Origin: Candidatus Hydrogenedentota bacterium
Lineage (GTDB): Bacteria; Hydrogenedentota; Hydrogenedentia; Hydrogenedentales; SCBR16-9
Assembly: GCA_007116095.1 (NCBI GenBank)
Contig: SKJD01000319.1
Location: forward strand, 1-12,394
Direction: 5' to 3'
DNA length: 12,394 nucleotides
Below are positions 1 to 6,646 of the stretch, piece by piece. Both the position numbers and the translations under genes were made by a program. A model generated the notes under the pieces. That model ran no database searches. It was not told where the DNA came from and was given only the letters and a program-made list of their open reading frames with translations. Every line of letters starts with the position of its first letter. Within the stretch, counting starts at the first letter, position 1.

Positions 1-89
1 AGCAGCATACACAAGGCAATCAGGCCGACGAAAAAGCCCAGACGCACACTCCAATACTTTGACCGATAACGTGCTACGATAACATTCAT
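1..89 (-). CDS. N-terminus of an exported or membrane protein (partial, runs off left edge)
   Basis: Reading the minus strand from the ATG at 89-87, the frame stays open to the window edge and gives about 29 residues. It begins MNVIVARYRSKYWSVRLGFF and continues into VGLIALCML: a basic N-terminus followed by a hydrophobic run, the shape of a signal peptide or signal anchor. No other in-frame ATG lies between it and an upstream in-frame stop near 123-125. A weak AGGA (105-102 on the minus strand) sits 12 nt before the ATG. The gene is divergent from the metallo-beta-lactamase-fold gene. The visible part is too short to name a family, and the call rests mainly on the plausible start and the export-like composition. 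Confidence 0.5.
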   Translation of the reverse strand, partial: MNVIVARYRSKYWSVRLGFFVGLIALCML

Positions 90-111
90 GGGTTCGATGT
101 GTCCTATTTTG

Positions 112-140
112 TTGAAGAGAAGTTACCTGGCCAGTATAAG
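112..140 (+). promoter_or_regulatory. Candidate sigma70-type promoter for the MBL-fold gene
   Basis: TTGAAG at 112-117 and TATAAG at 135-140 are separated by 17 bp, close to the housekeeping consensus. Transcription would start near 147 and give a leader of about 115 nt before the ATG at 262. It is called from sequence match only. Confidence 0.5.
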
Positions 141-246
141 AAAAAAAGGCCCCGGGATGCGAAATTGCATCGGACGTGGCTGGAATACCGTGCCCCGGCT
201 GGTGTATAACGAACGGTCGAAGCTTCGAACTACTCAAAGAATTCTC

Positions 247-252
247 AAGGAG
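247..252 (+). promoter_or_regulatory. Shine-Dalgarno site fixing the MBL-fold start at 262
   Basis: AAGGAG lies 9 nt before the ATG at 262. The longer open frame begins at 88, but its extra 58 residues have no comparable ribosome site, and they would bury the signal-peptide-like segment that starts at 262. The shorter start is therefore chosen. Confidence 0.8.
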
Positions 253-261
253 AAAGCATCC

Positions 262-1155
262 ATGCGTTATGCCGTTATGACCGCCCTGCTGCTGGGCGCA
301 AGCCAAATCACTACCCCGGCGGAGGAGTCGCCAGACACCTTCACACTCTGGCAACTACCTGAACAGACCCCCACCCAGATGATGTCCTACGTCATTCAAA
401 CCATCAATGGCCAGGTCATCGTTATCGATGGAGGCAATACCGGTGACGCCGCCTATTTGAAGGGCTTCATTGCGGCGTTGGGCAACAAAGTCGATGTCTG
501 GTTTATCAGCCACATGCACCTCGATCACGTGGATGCGCTGAATGAAATCATGACGCACCAAAATCCACCCAAAATCCTGGAAGTGGTTACCACCCTACCT
601 GAAATGGCGTGGCTGGAAGAACATTGCAACATAGACCGTCCCGGCGCCCGTGCTTCAGACAGCAAGGCGGGTTTGCTTGAAGGCACAAGCAAACTGGGAA
701 TTCCCATACGGGATGTAGTCTTGGGTGAAGAATTTGAAATAGACGGCATTCAGGTCAAGGTGCTGGGTATTATCAACCCCGAGATCACCGCGAATGCCGT
801 CAACAATTCCAGCCTGGTCTGGCGGATGTGGGACGACCACAAGTCCGTGCTGTTCACCGGGGATATCGGCGCGGAAGCCGGGGACAAGCTGCTGGACACC
901 CCCTATGCCGAGTACCTGCCCAGCGATATCGTCCAGATGTCGCACCACGGCCAGGTGGGCGCTTCGAAGGAATTTTACGCGAAGGTGAACGCCCGATACG
1001 CGCTGTGGCCCACGCCTGACTGGCTGTGGTTTGTCGACAACGGCGGCGGCGTCGGCTCCGGCCCATGGCAGACCCTGGAAGTGCGTGAATGGATGGAAGC
1101 CCTCGGCATCGAGGAAAACTTTGTGAGCAAGGACGGCCTGCACAAGATTCGCTGA
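262..1155 (+). CDS. Exported metallo-beta-lactamase-fold hydrolase (ComEC/Rec2-like type)
   Basis: The predicted protein has 297 residues. Residues 1-20 look like a short signal peptide (MRYAVMTALLLGASQITTPA), so it probably acts in the periplasm or outside the cell. The metal-binding motif is SHMHLDH, with His84, His86, Asp88 and His89. FTGDIG supplies the bridging Asp201, and MSHHG (His228/His229) supplies a late metal ligand. The TGD...SHHG spacing and the preceding VIDGG strand resemble the MBL domain of ComEC/Rec2-type proteins and their stand-alone relatives, several of which are nucleases or phosphodiesterases. No ComEC channel segments are present. Substrate is unknown. The gene is monocistronic as far as seen and ends 35 bp before a strong terminator. 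The family call is firm; the specific activity is open. Confidence 0.85.
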   Translation: MRYAVMTALLLGASQITTPAEESPDTFTLWQLPEQTPTQMMSYVIQTINGQVIVIDGGNTGDAAYLKGFIAALGNKVDVWFISHMHLDHVDALNEIMTHQNPPKILEVVTTLPEMAWLEEHCNIDRPGARASDSKAGLLEGTSKLGIPIRDVVLGEEFEIDGIQVKVLGIINPEITANAVNNSSLVWRMWDDHKSVLFTGDIGAEAGDKLLDTPYAEYLPSDIVQMSHHGQVGASKEFYAKVNARYALWPTPDWLWFVDNGGGVGSGPWQTLEVREWMEALGIEENFVSKDGLHKIR

Positions 1156-1189
1156 GTGTATTCCAGTTACAACGACGATAACCGGCAAG

Positions 1190-1213
1190 ACGGGAGGGCA
1201 GTTGCCCTCCCGT
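1190..1213. terminator. Hairpin terminator shared by convergent genes
   Basis: ACGGGAGGGC (1190-1199) pairs perfectly with GCCCTCCCGT (1204-1213) around a 4-nt AGTT loop. On the plus strand it is followed by TTCTC, a short T-rich stretch. It lies between the MBL-fold stop (1155) and the stop of the convergent GH42-like gene (1234), so it can end both transcripts. The T-tract is weak on the minus side. Confidence 0.85.
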
Positions 1214-1233
1214 TTCTCATATTGGCCACTTGT

Positions 1234-3663
1234 TTATTGGAGCAATTCAAAGACCCGGGTCTCCCCGAAGGGCACTGCGATATCCAGGGTGACGCCGTCT
1301 TCGTGGTCTATATCCAAGACTTCGCCATCGGCGACATCGACAATGCGGTCTATCGGGAACGGCAGATCGCCCAGCCGGATACGGGTTTGCGTGTCTTCGG
1401 TCTCGTGGTTCAAGACAAAGAGCACGCCGCGCTCGTCGTTACAACGGATGACGGCTGCGATATCCGGGTTCGACGAATGCACCTGGGCCTGGATACCGCT
1501 TTTGTCGCACATGGCCTTGAGCAAGGCCCGCAACTGCTCACGGGCCTCGGGCAGGTCTTCCTTAAAGGTGTGGAAGTAGGTGTCCTGGAGACAGAAACCC
1601 AGCAGATAGACCATCCCGTCACCCACTTCGCGACGCAATATGGCCGCTTCGCCATCCACAGTTTCCGCCAACAGCTCGGCGGTCGTCACCGCACCCGGGC
1701 GGGGGCTGATAACTTCCAGGTCCAGGACAACGCCCAATGCTTCGTCTTGCAACCGGGCCGAAGTATAGATTGACTCGTCCGGCGAGTTCTCGTCGCGGAA
1801 GACCCAATACGGTTCCCCACCAACAGTGATCGGGACGTAGTGTCCTTCCCGGACAATGCGATCAGTGACAGCGTCCTCCACGCCAAAGAGTTGTTCCATC
1901 GTGTCCATCGGCTCCTTGAGCTTGCCCAGATGCGGCACACTGTCCGCAATCACAACCCCCCCGTCCGCGACGAAATCCGCGATGTGTTGCGCCACGTCCT
2001 CAGGCAGCAGTTTGATGTCAAAGAGCAGGAGGATGTCGTAGCCGTTGAGTTCAGCGTCCGTCACCTGTGCTTCATGAATCAGGTCCAGCTCCCCAAAGGC
2101 CCGCTGGAACAACTCAAAAGACAGCCCGACATTGAAGTACTCTTCCTGTAGCTGGAGATACTGCGTGCGCGGAAAGAGCATCGCCGCCCGGGCCTGCGGT
2201 TTTTTCGTCGTGCGAAGGTAGTCGCCCGTTTTCTGAATCAGGCGCAGCCCTTCGCCCAGGCTTTCCCAGTGTTGCGCGTCGGTGGGAATACCAAAGCCCG
2301 TCAGCAGGTAATCGGAGCCATGGGCCACGGCGGTCGTCGCCATCAGGCGCTCGCCCCAGTGCAGCGCACGGTTTCCTTCGTCCAGGTAAGGACCGAACCA
2401 GGTCGGGTTGAAGGTCCCCACCCAAAAGCCCAGGTCTTTGTCGAAATGATAGGCCAGGTTCCGCATGTGCGCGAAGCTGTAATGGGTCATCGCCATACGC
2501 GGCAGGGGCAGTTTGGCCGGTTCCCCGAAGCGGAAATCCAAATTCCAGTAGGGGTAGATGTCGTACACGAAGGCGTCGGTGAAGTCCGCGCCCCAATGAA
2601 AGACATCATCAATGGCGATCACCGCGTGCGAGCTGTAGCCCGCGCCGAAGGTATTGTGGCTGTCATGGGTCAGGGTCACCTGGAAGTTCGGGTTGATCTC
2701 CTTGACGACGGGATAAATCTGCCGCCAGGCATCCGGGAATTTCGCGGTGTGGAAGTTGAGAAAGTCCAGCCATACCTGCGGGTCCTGCCGCGCTTCCTCC
2801 AGACTCATGGGCAGGGGATAGCCGTAACACTTTTCAAATTCCGCCTGATCGTATTCCGTGTAACTCAGTGAAGCCGGCCCCCCGGTAAAGGGTTCATCCT
2901 GGTATATAAAGGCATTGTAAAGCCTGGGAATCTCCTCCAGAATCGGCAAGCGCTGCTCGGCGGCCTCGCGAACAGCTTCGCCATAGGCTTCCGAATAGAC
3001 TGGAATCGAGGGCGGATCATCGCGCCCGAAGAGCTCCAACGCAGGAATATGATGGCTGATCACCATGCCCTGCGCCTGGGCGTAATTGCGCACGACATCG
3101 GCCTGTTCCGCGCTCAATTGCGGCATGTTCCACTCAAGGCCGGTGAACCCGCGCTCCCGGATATTGTCCACGGTAGTACGCAGCAATTCCGGCGTGATTT
3201 CTTCGCTTTCTTCGCCGCGCCAGCCTTCCCCGCTGGGTACTGGCCCAAACTGACAGACCACCGGGAAGAAATCGTCTCCGGTGGGGCGCTCCACAAGGTA
3301 CACGGTATCCAACACCTGCGCCGTGTCATCGCCTAAACGAAGCTGGTACGCCCCCAAGGGCAATCCGGACAAATCCAGCCGGGCCTGGAGCGCATCCGCT
3401 TCCGCGGCTTCCAACGACACAGTCCGCACGACTTCGCCCGCCGCATCCAGCAGTTCCAGCGAAAGCAGCGCCGCCTCGTCGAACTCAGGTATCCGTATGG
3501 CCTCAATACGAATATCCGGCCGTTCCTCCGCCAGAAACACCCGGCGTCCCCCGGCTTCGACAAATTCAATATCCATTACATTCTCCTCACTGACTGCCGG
3601 AAATTGTGCAATGCCCGCCAACAACAGCGCCATCCCGATGAGCAATGTAAAGCGCTTAATCAT
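1234..3663 (-). CDS. Secreted GH42-like glycoside hydrolase with beta-galactosidase-trimerization-type domain
   Basis: The predicted protein has 809 residues. An N-terminal signal peptide (residues 1 to about 26, MIKRFTLLIGMALLLAGIAQ then FPAVSEE) predicts export. A beta-rich region (about 45-125) precedes a probable TIM-barrel (about 130-480). In it, FIYQDEPF contains Glu257 at a position suited to the clan-A acid/base, and GLEWNM, LTHDSH and DIYPYW are barrel-strand-like. Residues about 490-720 (AAMLFPRTQY, YDILLLFD, FVADGGVVIAD) resemble the GATase-like trimerization domain of GH42 beta-galactosidases, and the final 80 residues form a beta domain. The start is the ATG at 3663, preceded by AAAGGGTGG at good distance; 21 extra upstream codons are open but would hide the signal peptide. 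It is divergent from the sigma factor gene. The GH42-like fold is likely; substrate and nucleophile were not established. Confidence 0.7.
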   Translation of the reverse strand: MIKRFTLLIGMALLLAGIAQFPAVSEENVMDIEFVEAGGRRVFLAEERPDIRIEAIRIPEFDEAALLSLELLDAAGEVVRTVSLEAAEADALQARLDLSGLPLGAYQLRLGDDTAQVLDTVYLVERPTGDDFFPVVCQFGPVPSGEGWRGEESEEITPELLRTTVDNIRERGFTGLEWNMPQLSAEQADVVRNYAQAQGMVISHHIPALELFGRDDPPSIPVYSEAYGEAVREAAEQRLPILEEIPRLYNAFIYQDEPFTGGPASLSYTEYDQAEFEKCYGYPLPMSLEEARQDPQVWLDFLNFHTAKFPDAWRQIYPVVKEINPNFQVTLTHDSHNTFGAGYSSHAVIAIDDVFHWGADFTDAFVYDIYPYWNLDFRFGEPAKLPLPRMAMTHYSFAHMRNLAYHFDKDLGFWVGTFNPTWFGPYLDEGNRALHWGERLMATTAVAHGSDYLLTGFGIPTDAQHWESLGEGLRLIQKTGDYLRTTKKPQARAAMLFPRTQYLQLQEEYFNVGLSFELFQRAFGELDLIHEAQVTDAELNGYDILLLFDIKLLPEDVAQHIADFVADGGVVIADSVPHLGKLKEPMDTMEQLFGVEDAVTDRIVREGHYVPITVGGEPYWVFRDENSPDESIYTSARLQDEALGVVLDLEVISPRPGAVTTAELLAETVDGEAAILRREVGDGMVYLLGFCLQDTYFHTFKEDLPEAREQLRALLKAMCDKSGIQAQVHSSNPDIAAVIRCNDERGVLFVLNHETEDTQTRIRLGDLPFPIDRIVDVADGEVLDIDHEDGVTLDIAVPFGETRVFELLQ

Positions 3664-3763
3664 AGGTCCACCCTTTCTGCATGATGAAGTCCTGTAAACG
3701 CAAGCCCGAAGGTACATGCCGAGCATACAATGCCGTGGCTTCCCCCGAAGCTGAGCTTGCTGT

Positions 3764-3792
3764 AGTATAGACCCATGACGTCTGATTTACAA
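3764..3792 (-). promoter_or_regulatory. Candidate sigma70-type promoter for the GH42-like gene
   Basis: On the minus strand TTGTAA (3792-3787) and TATACT (3769-3764) are separated by 17 bp. The start of transcription would fall near 3757, giving a leader of about 95 nt. The match is one of the best in the window, but it is unsupported by data. Confidence 0.55.
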
Positions 3793-3866
3793 CGCAATGC
3801 ACAGCCATTTGCACGGCATGCGCCGGGACCCCGATCGGCTGAAAACAAATTCCATCGGGCGGGAGT

Positions 3867-3895
3867 TTGCATAACCTGTTCACGTGTTATATTAT
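3867..3895 (+). promoter_or_regulatory. Candidate promoter for the sigma factor gene
   Basis: TTGCAT (3867-3872) and TATTAT (3890-3895) are 17 bp apart. Transcription would begin near 3902, leaving an unusually long leader of about 220 nt. A second candidate, TTGCAC (3953-3958) with TATTTG (3976-3981) at 17 bp, would give about 135 nt. I cannot tell which is used. Confidence 0.4.
3871..3890. promoter_or_regulatory. Operator-like imperfect palindrome overlapping the sigma-gene promoter
   Basis: ATAAC at 3871-3875 and GTTAT at 3886-3890 are inverted arms around 10 bp, with an additional GT/AC match inside, so 14 of 20 positions are symmetric. It covers the spacer and touches the -10 of the candidate promoter, where a dimeric repressor would act. 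Such short repeats also arise by chance. Confidence 0.3.
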
Positions 3896-4124
3896 TCTTG
3901 GCAGATTGAGGAAATAATCGCAAAATTGCATACTTTGGCTGGTTTGCACCTTTTGCACGACGCATTACGCCAGAATATTTGAAAATCGGTTCTTGTTGCC
4001 GTGAAGACATGGCAAGTTGAATGCAATAAGCTGATTTTGCGTCCATACTGGAAAAGAAGAAAAGAGAAGACTACGCGCGGGGTCCCCATATGCTCCGTCG
4101 CAAATATCATTGGTGTGAGGTAAC

Positions 4125-4952
4125 GTGGATACGAGAGAAAATGGATTAAGCACGTATTTGGCAGAGATTTCCAAGGTGCCTCTGCTCTCAGCGTCGGAGG
4201 AAATCCGCCTGGCCAACCTGGCCCGGGAAGGTGATCCCGACGCACGGCGCATGTTGATTGTGTCAAATTTACGGCTGGTGGTGAGCATTGCCAAGAAATA
4301 TCTTTACTACGGCCTTCCCCTGCTGGACCTGATCGAGGAGGGCAACTTGGGACTTATGAAGGCGGTGGATCGCTTTGATCCGGACCGGGGCTGCAAGTTC
4401 TCGACCTACGCCACCTGGTGGATTCGCCAGGCCGTGACACGTTCGCTGTCGAATCAGGGGCGTACCGTGCGCATACCGGTGTACATTACCGACAATGTCT
4501 CCCGCTATAAGAAGATGACCGAGGAATACTACATCAAAAATGGCCGCTACCCGGAACTGGACGAGATCGCCGAGAGGCTGGCCATTCGACCCGCCGAGGC
4601 CAAGCGCCTGAAGGAATTTGCAGACTCACTTTCTCCGCTCGAAAACATGCAGCACATGAACCCGGAAGGCGATCGGGGGATGACCGATTTCCTGGAAAAC
4701 CAGGCGACGCCCAGCGCCTACGTACAATTCGAGCTGGATCAGCAGATGCAGGAGTTGATGGGGCAGCTCACGGACCGGGAAGCCAACATCATCCGGTATC
4801 GCTATGGCATGGCCGATGGCCGGGCGCACACGCTGGAAGAGACCGGCAAACAGTTTAACCTGACCCGGGAACGTATTCGGCAAATCGAGAAAGACGTCAT
4901 GAAACGGCTGCGCACCCACGCCCTGGCGAACGAAGACGATTTCAAGCCGTAA
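4125..4952 (+). CDS. RpoD-like sigma70-family factor (compact, no region 1.1)
   Basis: The predicted protein has 275 residues and a GTG start at 4125 with GAGG only 4 nt upstream. Region 1.2 covers about residues 7-40. Region 2 follows with [13 protein letters not shown] (47-59), [12 protein letters not shown] (63-74) and [17 protein letters not shown] (92-108), the core-binding, promoter-melting and -10 recognition segments. Region 3 spans about 125-185. Region 4 ends with the helix-turn-helix [20 protein letters not shown] (236-255) that reads the -35 box. Region 1.1 and the large non-conserved insert of primary sigma factors are absent, so it resembles group 2 or small SigA-type factors. 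It is probably an RNA polymerase specificity subunit with near-housekeeping promoter preference. No rpoD-type neighbours (dnaG, rpsU) are visible. Whether it is the primary factor of this organism cannot be decided here. Confidence 0.93.
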   Translation: MDTRENGLSTYLAEISKVPLLSASEEIRLANLAREGDPDARRMLIVSNLRLVVSIAKKYLYYGLPLLDLIEEGNLGLMKAVDRFDPDRGCKFSTYATWWIRQAVTRSLSNQGRTVRIPVYITDNVSRYKKMTEEYYIKNGRYPELDEIAERLAIRPAEAKRLKEFADSLSPLENMQHMNPEGDRGMTDFLENQATPSAYVQFELDQQMQELMGQLTDREANIIRYRYGMADGRAHTLEETGKQFNLTRERIRQIEKDVMKRLRTHALANEDDFKP

Positions 4953-5063
4953 GACCAGGATGCAAACTGTATTTTTCTTTGGCCGCGCTCCTGGGCTTGA
5001 TACCGCAGCAACCCACATTTTGCTTTAACGCAAATCTATTACACAAAACGTAAAAAATATCAC

Positions 5064-5091
5064 TTGCGTTGCATCATCGCGACACTATGAT
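5064..5091 (+). promoter_or_regulatory. Candidate promoter for apt, very close to the start codon
   Basis: TTGCGT (5064-5069) and TATGAT (5086-5091) are 16 bp apart. A start point 6-8 nt downstream would fall near 5098, inside the ribosome site GGAAGGA (5094-5100) and about 14 nt before the ATG at 5112. If it is real, the leader would be very short and lack part of the Shine-Dalgarno sequence. Otherwise apt is transcribed through from the sigma gene, since no clear terminator lies in the 159-bp gap. Confidence 0.4.
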
Positions 5092-5111
5092 ATGGAAGGA
5101 ACGCCTTCATC

Positions 5112-5636
5112 ATGCTGGACATCGCCACGCTGATCCGTAATGTGCCGGATTTCCCCAAGCCCGGCATTCAATTCAAAGACATTACCACGCTCCTGATGCA
5201 CCCCGATGCCTTCCGCCAGATTATTGACGGCTGGAAGGAACGCTATACCCCGATGAACCTGGATGCGATAGTCGGGGTCGACGCCCGGGGCTTTATCTTC
5301 GGAGCCACCCTGGCCTATGCCATGAACCTGCCCTTTGCCCTGGCGCGAAAAAAAGGGAAGTTGCCGGCAGACACCATCTTCGAGGAGTTTGCCCTGGAAT
5401 ACGGCACGGACAAGGTGGAGATGCATCGGGACGCCATCAAGCCTGGTCAACGGGTAATCATCGTAGACGACCTGCTGGCGACCGGCGGTACGGCCGCGGC
5501 GGTGGTGCGTCTGGTGCATCGCCTTGGCGGCGAGGTAGTTGAGGTGAGTTTCGTGGTTGAGTTGCCGCCCCTGGGTGGTCGGGAAGCCCTGGCGCCCACA
5601 CCTGTGCACACCCTCGTTTCGTTCATGGTGGATTAA
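5112..5636 (+). CDS. apt: Adenine phosphoribosyltransferase
   Basis: The predicted protein has 174 residues, a normal length for the family. It makes AMP and pyrophosphate from adenine and PRPP in the cytoplasm (purine salvage). The N-terminal PDFPKPGIQFKDIT (residues 12-25) is typical of bacterial Apt, as is the flexible-loop region ALARKKGKLP (76-85). The PRPP-binding motif is VIIVDDLLATGGT (115-127), with adjacent acidic residues Asp119 and Asp120. GVDARGFIFG (55-64) is the other conserved Apt segment. The ATG at 5112 follows GGAAGGA with 11 nt between. The HAD phosphatase gene starts 48 bp after the stop and probably shares the transcript. Confidence 0.96.
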   Translation: MLDIATLIRNVPDFPKPGIQFKDITTLLMHPDAFRQIIDGWKERYTPMNLDAIVGVDARGFIFGATLAYAMNLPFALARKKGKLPADTIFEEFALEYGTDKVEMHRDAIKPGQRVIIVDDLLATGGTAAAVVRLVHRLGGEVVEVSFVVELPPLGGREALAPTPVHTLVSFMVD

Positions 5637-5684
5637 TACCCGGATGACTGAGAAGCTTCGGCATGCGCCGAGGACCTACTCCCT

Positions 5685-6551
5685 GTGGAAAGGATTGCTT
5701 TGGAGGCTTTAGGCATCGCTCCCGATCACGTCGGGCGTATACCGGGTACCGAAATAGAAATTACCCACCCCTGCGCCGGGCGGCCCGTGCAGCATGTGCT
5801 GTTTGACTTTGATGGCACCATTAGCCTACTGCGGGAAGGATGGCAGCATATCATGCAGTCGGTTTGCGTCGCCGAAATTTGCGGCGATCAACCGCCGCCG
5901 CCAGCAGTGGAAAAGCTGGTTGCCCGATTCATCGAAGAGACCACCGGGGAACAGACTATCCTGCAAATGGAGCGTTTGGTGGAGATGGTGCGGGAAGCCG
6001 GCTATGTGCCGGAAGAAGCCATCCTCGACGCCTGGGGCTACAAGGCGCGTTACAACGAAGAATTGATTCGCCCGGTACAAGAGCGCCTGGCGCGACTGGC
6101 CAATGGCGCGGCCAATGTTTCGGATTTTCAGGTGCGGGACGTAAAGTGCTTTCTGGAATTGCTCCAGGCGGCAGCGCTGCATCTCTATGTCTTCAGCGGC
6201 ACGGACCAGGACGATGTCCGGAATGAAGCCCACGCATTACAAGTCGATCATTTTTTTCTGGAGATATGGGGAGCGCTGGACTCCATTGAAGCCTTCTCGA
6301 AAGAGAAAACCATACAGACCCTCCTTGAGAAACACCAACTCTCCGGCGAGGCGCTGCTCGCCATCGGGGATGGCCCCGTCGAAATCCGGAATATCAAGGC
6401 CGTCGGCGGCACGGCGGTCGGGGTCGCCTCGAATGAAGTCGAGGGCGGTTGGGACGCGGAGAAGCGTGAACGCCTGCTGCGCGCCGGAGCCGATATCTTG
6501 GTTCCGGACTTCCGCGACGCCGAAACGCTTCATCGCTATCTGCTGGGATAA
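5685..6551 (+). CDS. HAD-superfamily hydrolase (phosphatase-like)
   Basis: The predicted protein has 288 residues and a GTG start at 5685 with a modest GAGGA 10 nt upstream; a TTG at 5700 is an alternative. All four HAD motifs can be placed. Motif I is VLFDFDGTIS, with nucleophile Asp41 and acid/base Asp43. Motif II is the Ser in YVFSGTDQ (Ser171). Motif III is a Lys in FSKEKT (206/208). Motif IV is AIGDGPVEI (Asp229 and Glu233). A helical cap lies between motifs I and II (about 55-150). An extra stretch of about 35 residues before motif I (EIEITHPCAGRPVQH) is not part of the core fold. It should dephosphorylate a small cytoplasmic metabolite. The position after apt suggests a nucleotide- or sugar-phosphate link, but that is inference. 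Confidence 0.87.
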   Translation: MERIALEALGIAPDHVGRIPGTEIEITHPCAGRPVQHVLFDFDGTISLLREGWQHIMQSVCVAEICGDQPPPPAVEKLVARFIEETTGEQTILQMERLVEMVREAGYVPEEAILDAWGYKARYNEELIRPVQERLARLANGAANVSDFQVRDVKCFLELLQAAALHLYVFSGTDQDDVRNEAHALQVDHFFLEIWGALDSIEAFSKEKTIQTLLEKHQLSGEALLAIGDGPVEIRNIKAVGGTAVGVASNEVEGGWDAEKRERLLRAGADILVPDFRDAETLHRYLLG

Positions 6552-6566
6552 TACATCCACCAAAAA

Positions 6567-6606
6567 CTCCGGAGTGGGGGACTTGTTTCTGTCCCACAAT
6601 CCGGAG
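6567..6606. repeat. REP-like two-part hairpin between convergent genes
   Basis: CTCCGG (6567-6572) pairs with CCGGAG (6601-6606), and inside it GTGGG..AC (6574-6582) pairs with GTCCCAC (6591-6597) if two G residues bulge out. The loop is TTGTTTCT. It sits 15 bp after the HAD stop and 40 bp before the stop of the convergent esterase gene. No T-tract follows on either strand, so it could be a transcript-end stem or a copy of a dispersed REP-type palindrome. The GTGGGACAGAAAC-like minus-strand text is suggestive of the latter. Confidence 0.55.
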
Positions 6607-6646
6607 CAATAACTGTGACGGGTAGCCGATCAATGTTCCAGCAATG

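Larger units (their letters stand above)
3664..4124. other. Divergent intergenic region, 461 bp
   Basis: This AT-richer spacer separates the GH42-like gene (-) from the sigma factor gene (+). It holds the minus-strand promoter at 3764-3792 and two plus-strand promoter candidates (3867-3895 and 3953-3981). It also holds an inverted repeat at 3871-3890, two closely spaced copies of TTTGCAC (3943-3949 and 3952-3958) and a purine-rich stretch near 4050-4070. Open frames here (for example minus 3660-4046) lack ribosome sites and recognisable protein character, so I call no gene. Confidence 0.7.

Noticed and set aside
88..261. Longer N-terminus of the MBL-fold protein (start at 88)
   Set aside because: The added 58 residues lack a ribosome site, cross a promoter candidate and would bury the signal peptide. 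AAGGAG at 247-252 points to 262.
1156..1773. 205-residue plus-strand open frame across the terminator and the end of the GH42-like gene
   Set aside because: It starts directly at the MBL stop, crosses the hairpin and is antisense to a well-supported gene.
3660..4046. 128-residue minus-strand frame between the GH42-like and sigma factor genes
   Set aside because: It overlaps the start of the GH42-like gene and the candidate promoters and has a Cys-rich, low-similarity look with no ribosome site.
4953..5063. Possible terminator after the sigma factor gene (T-rich stretch near 4971)
   Set aside because: No stem of useful length precedes the T-run; only a 3-bp match could be found.
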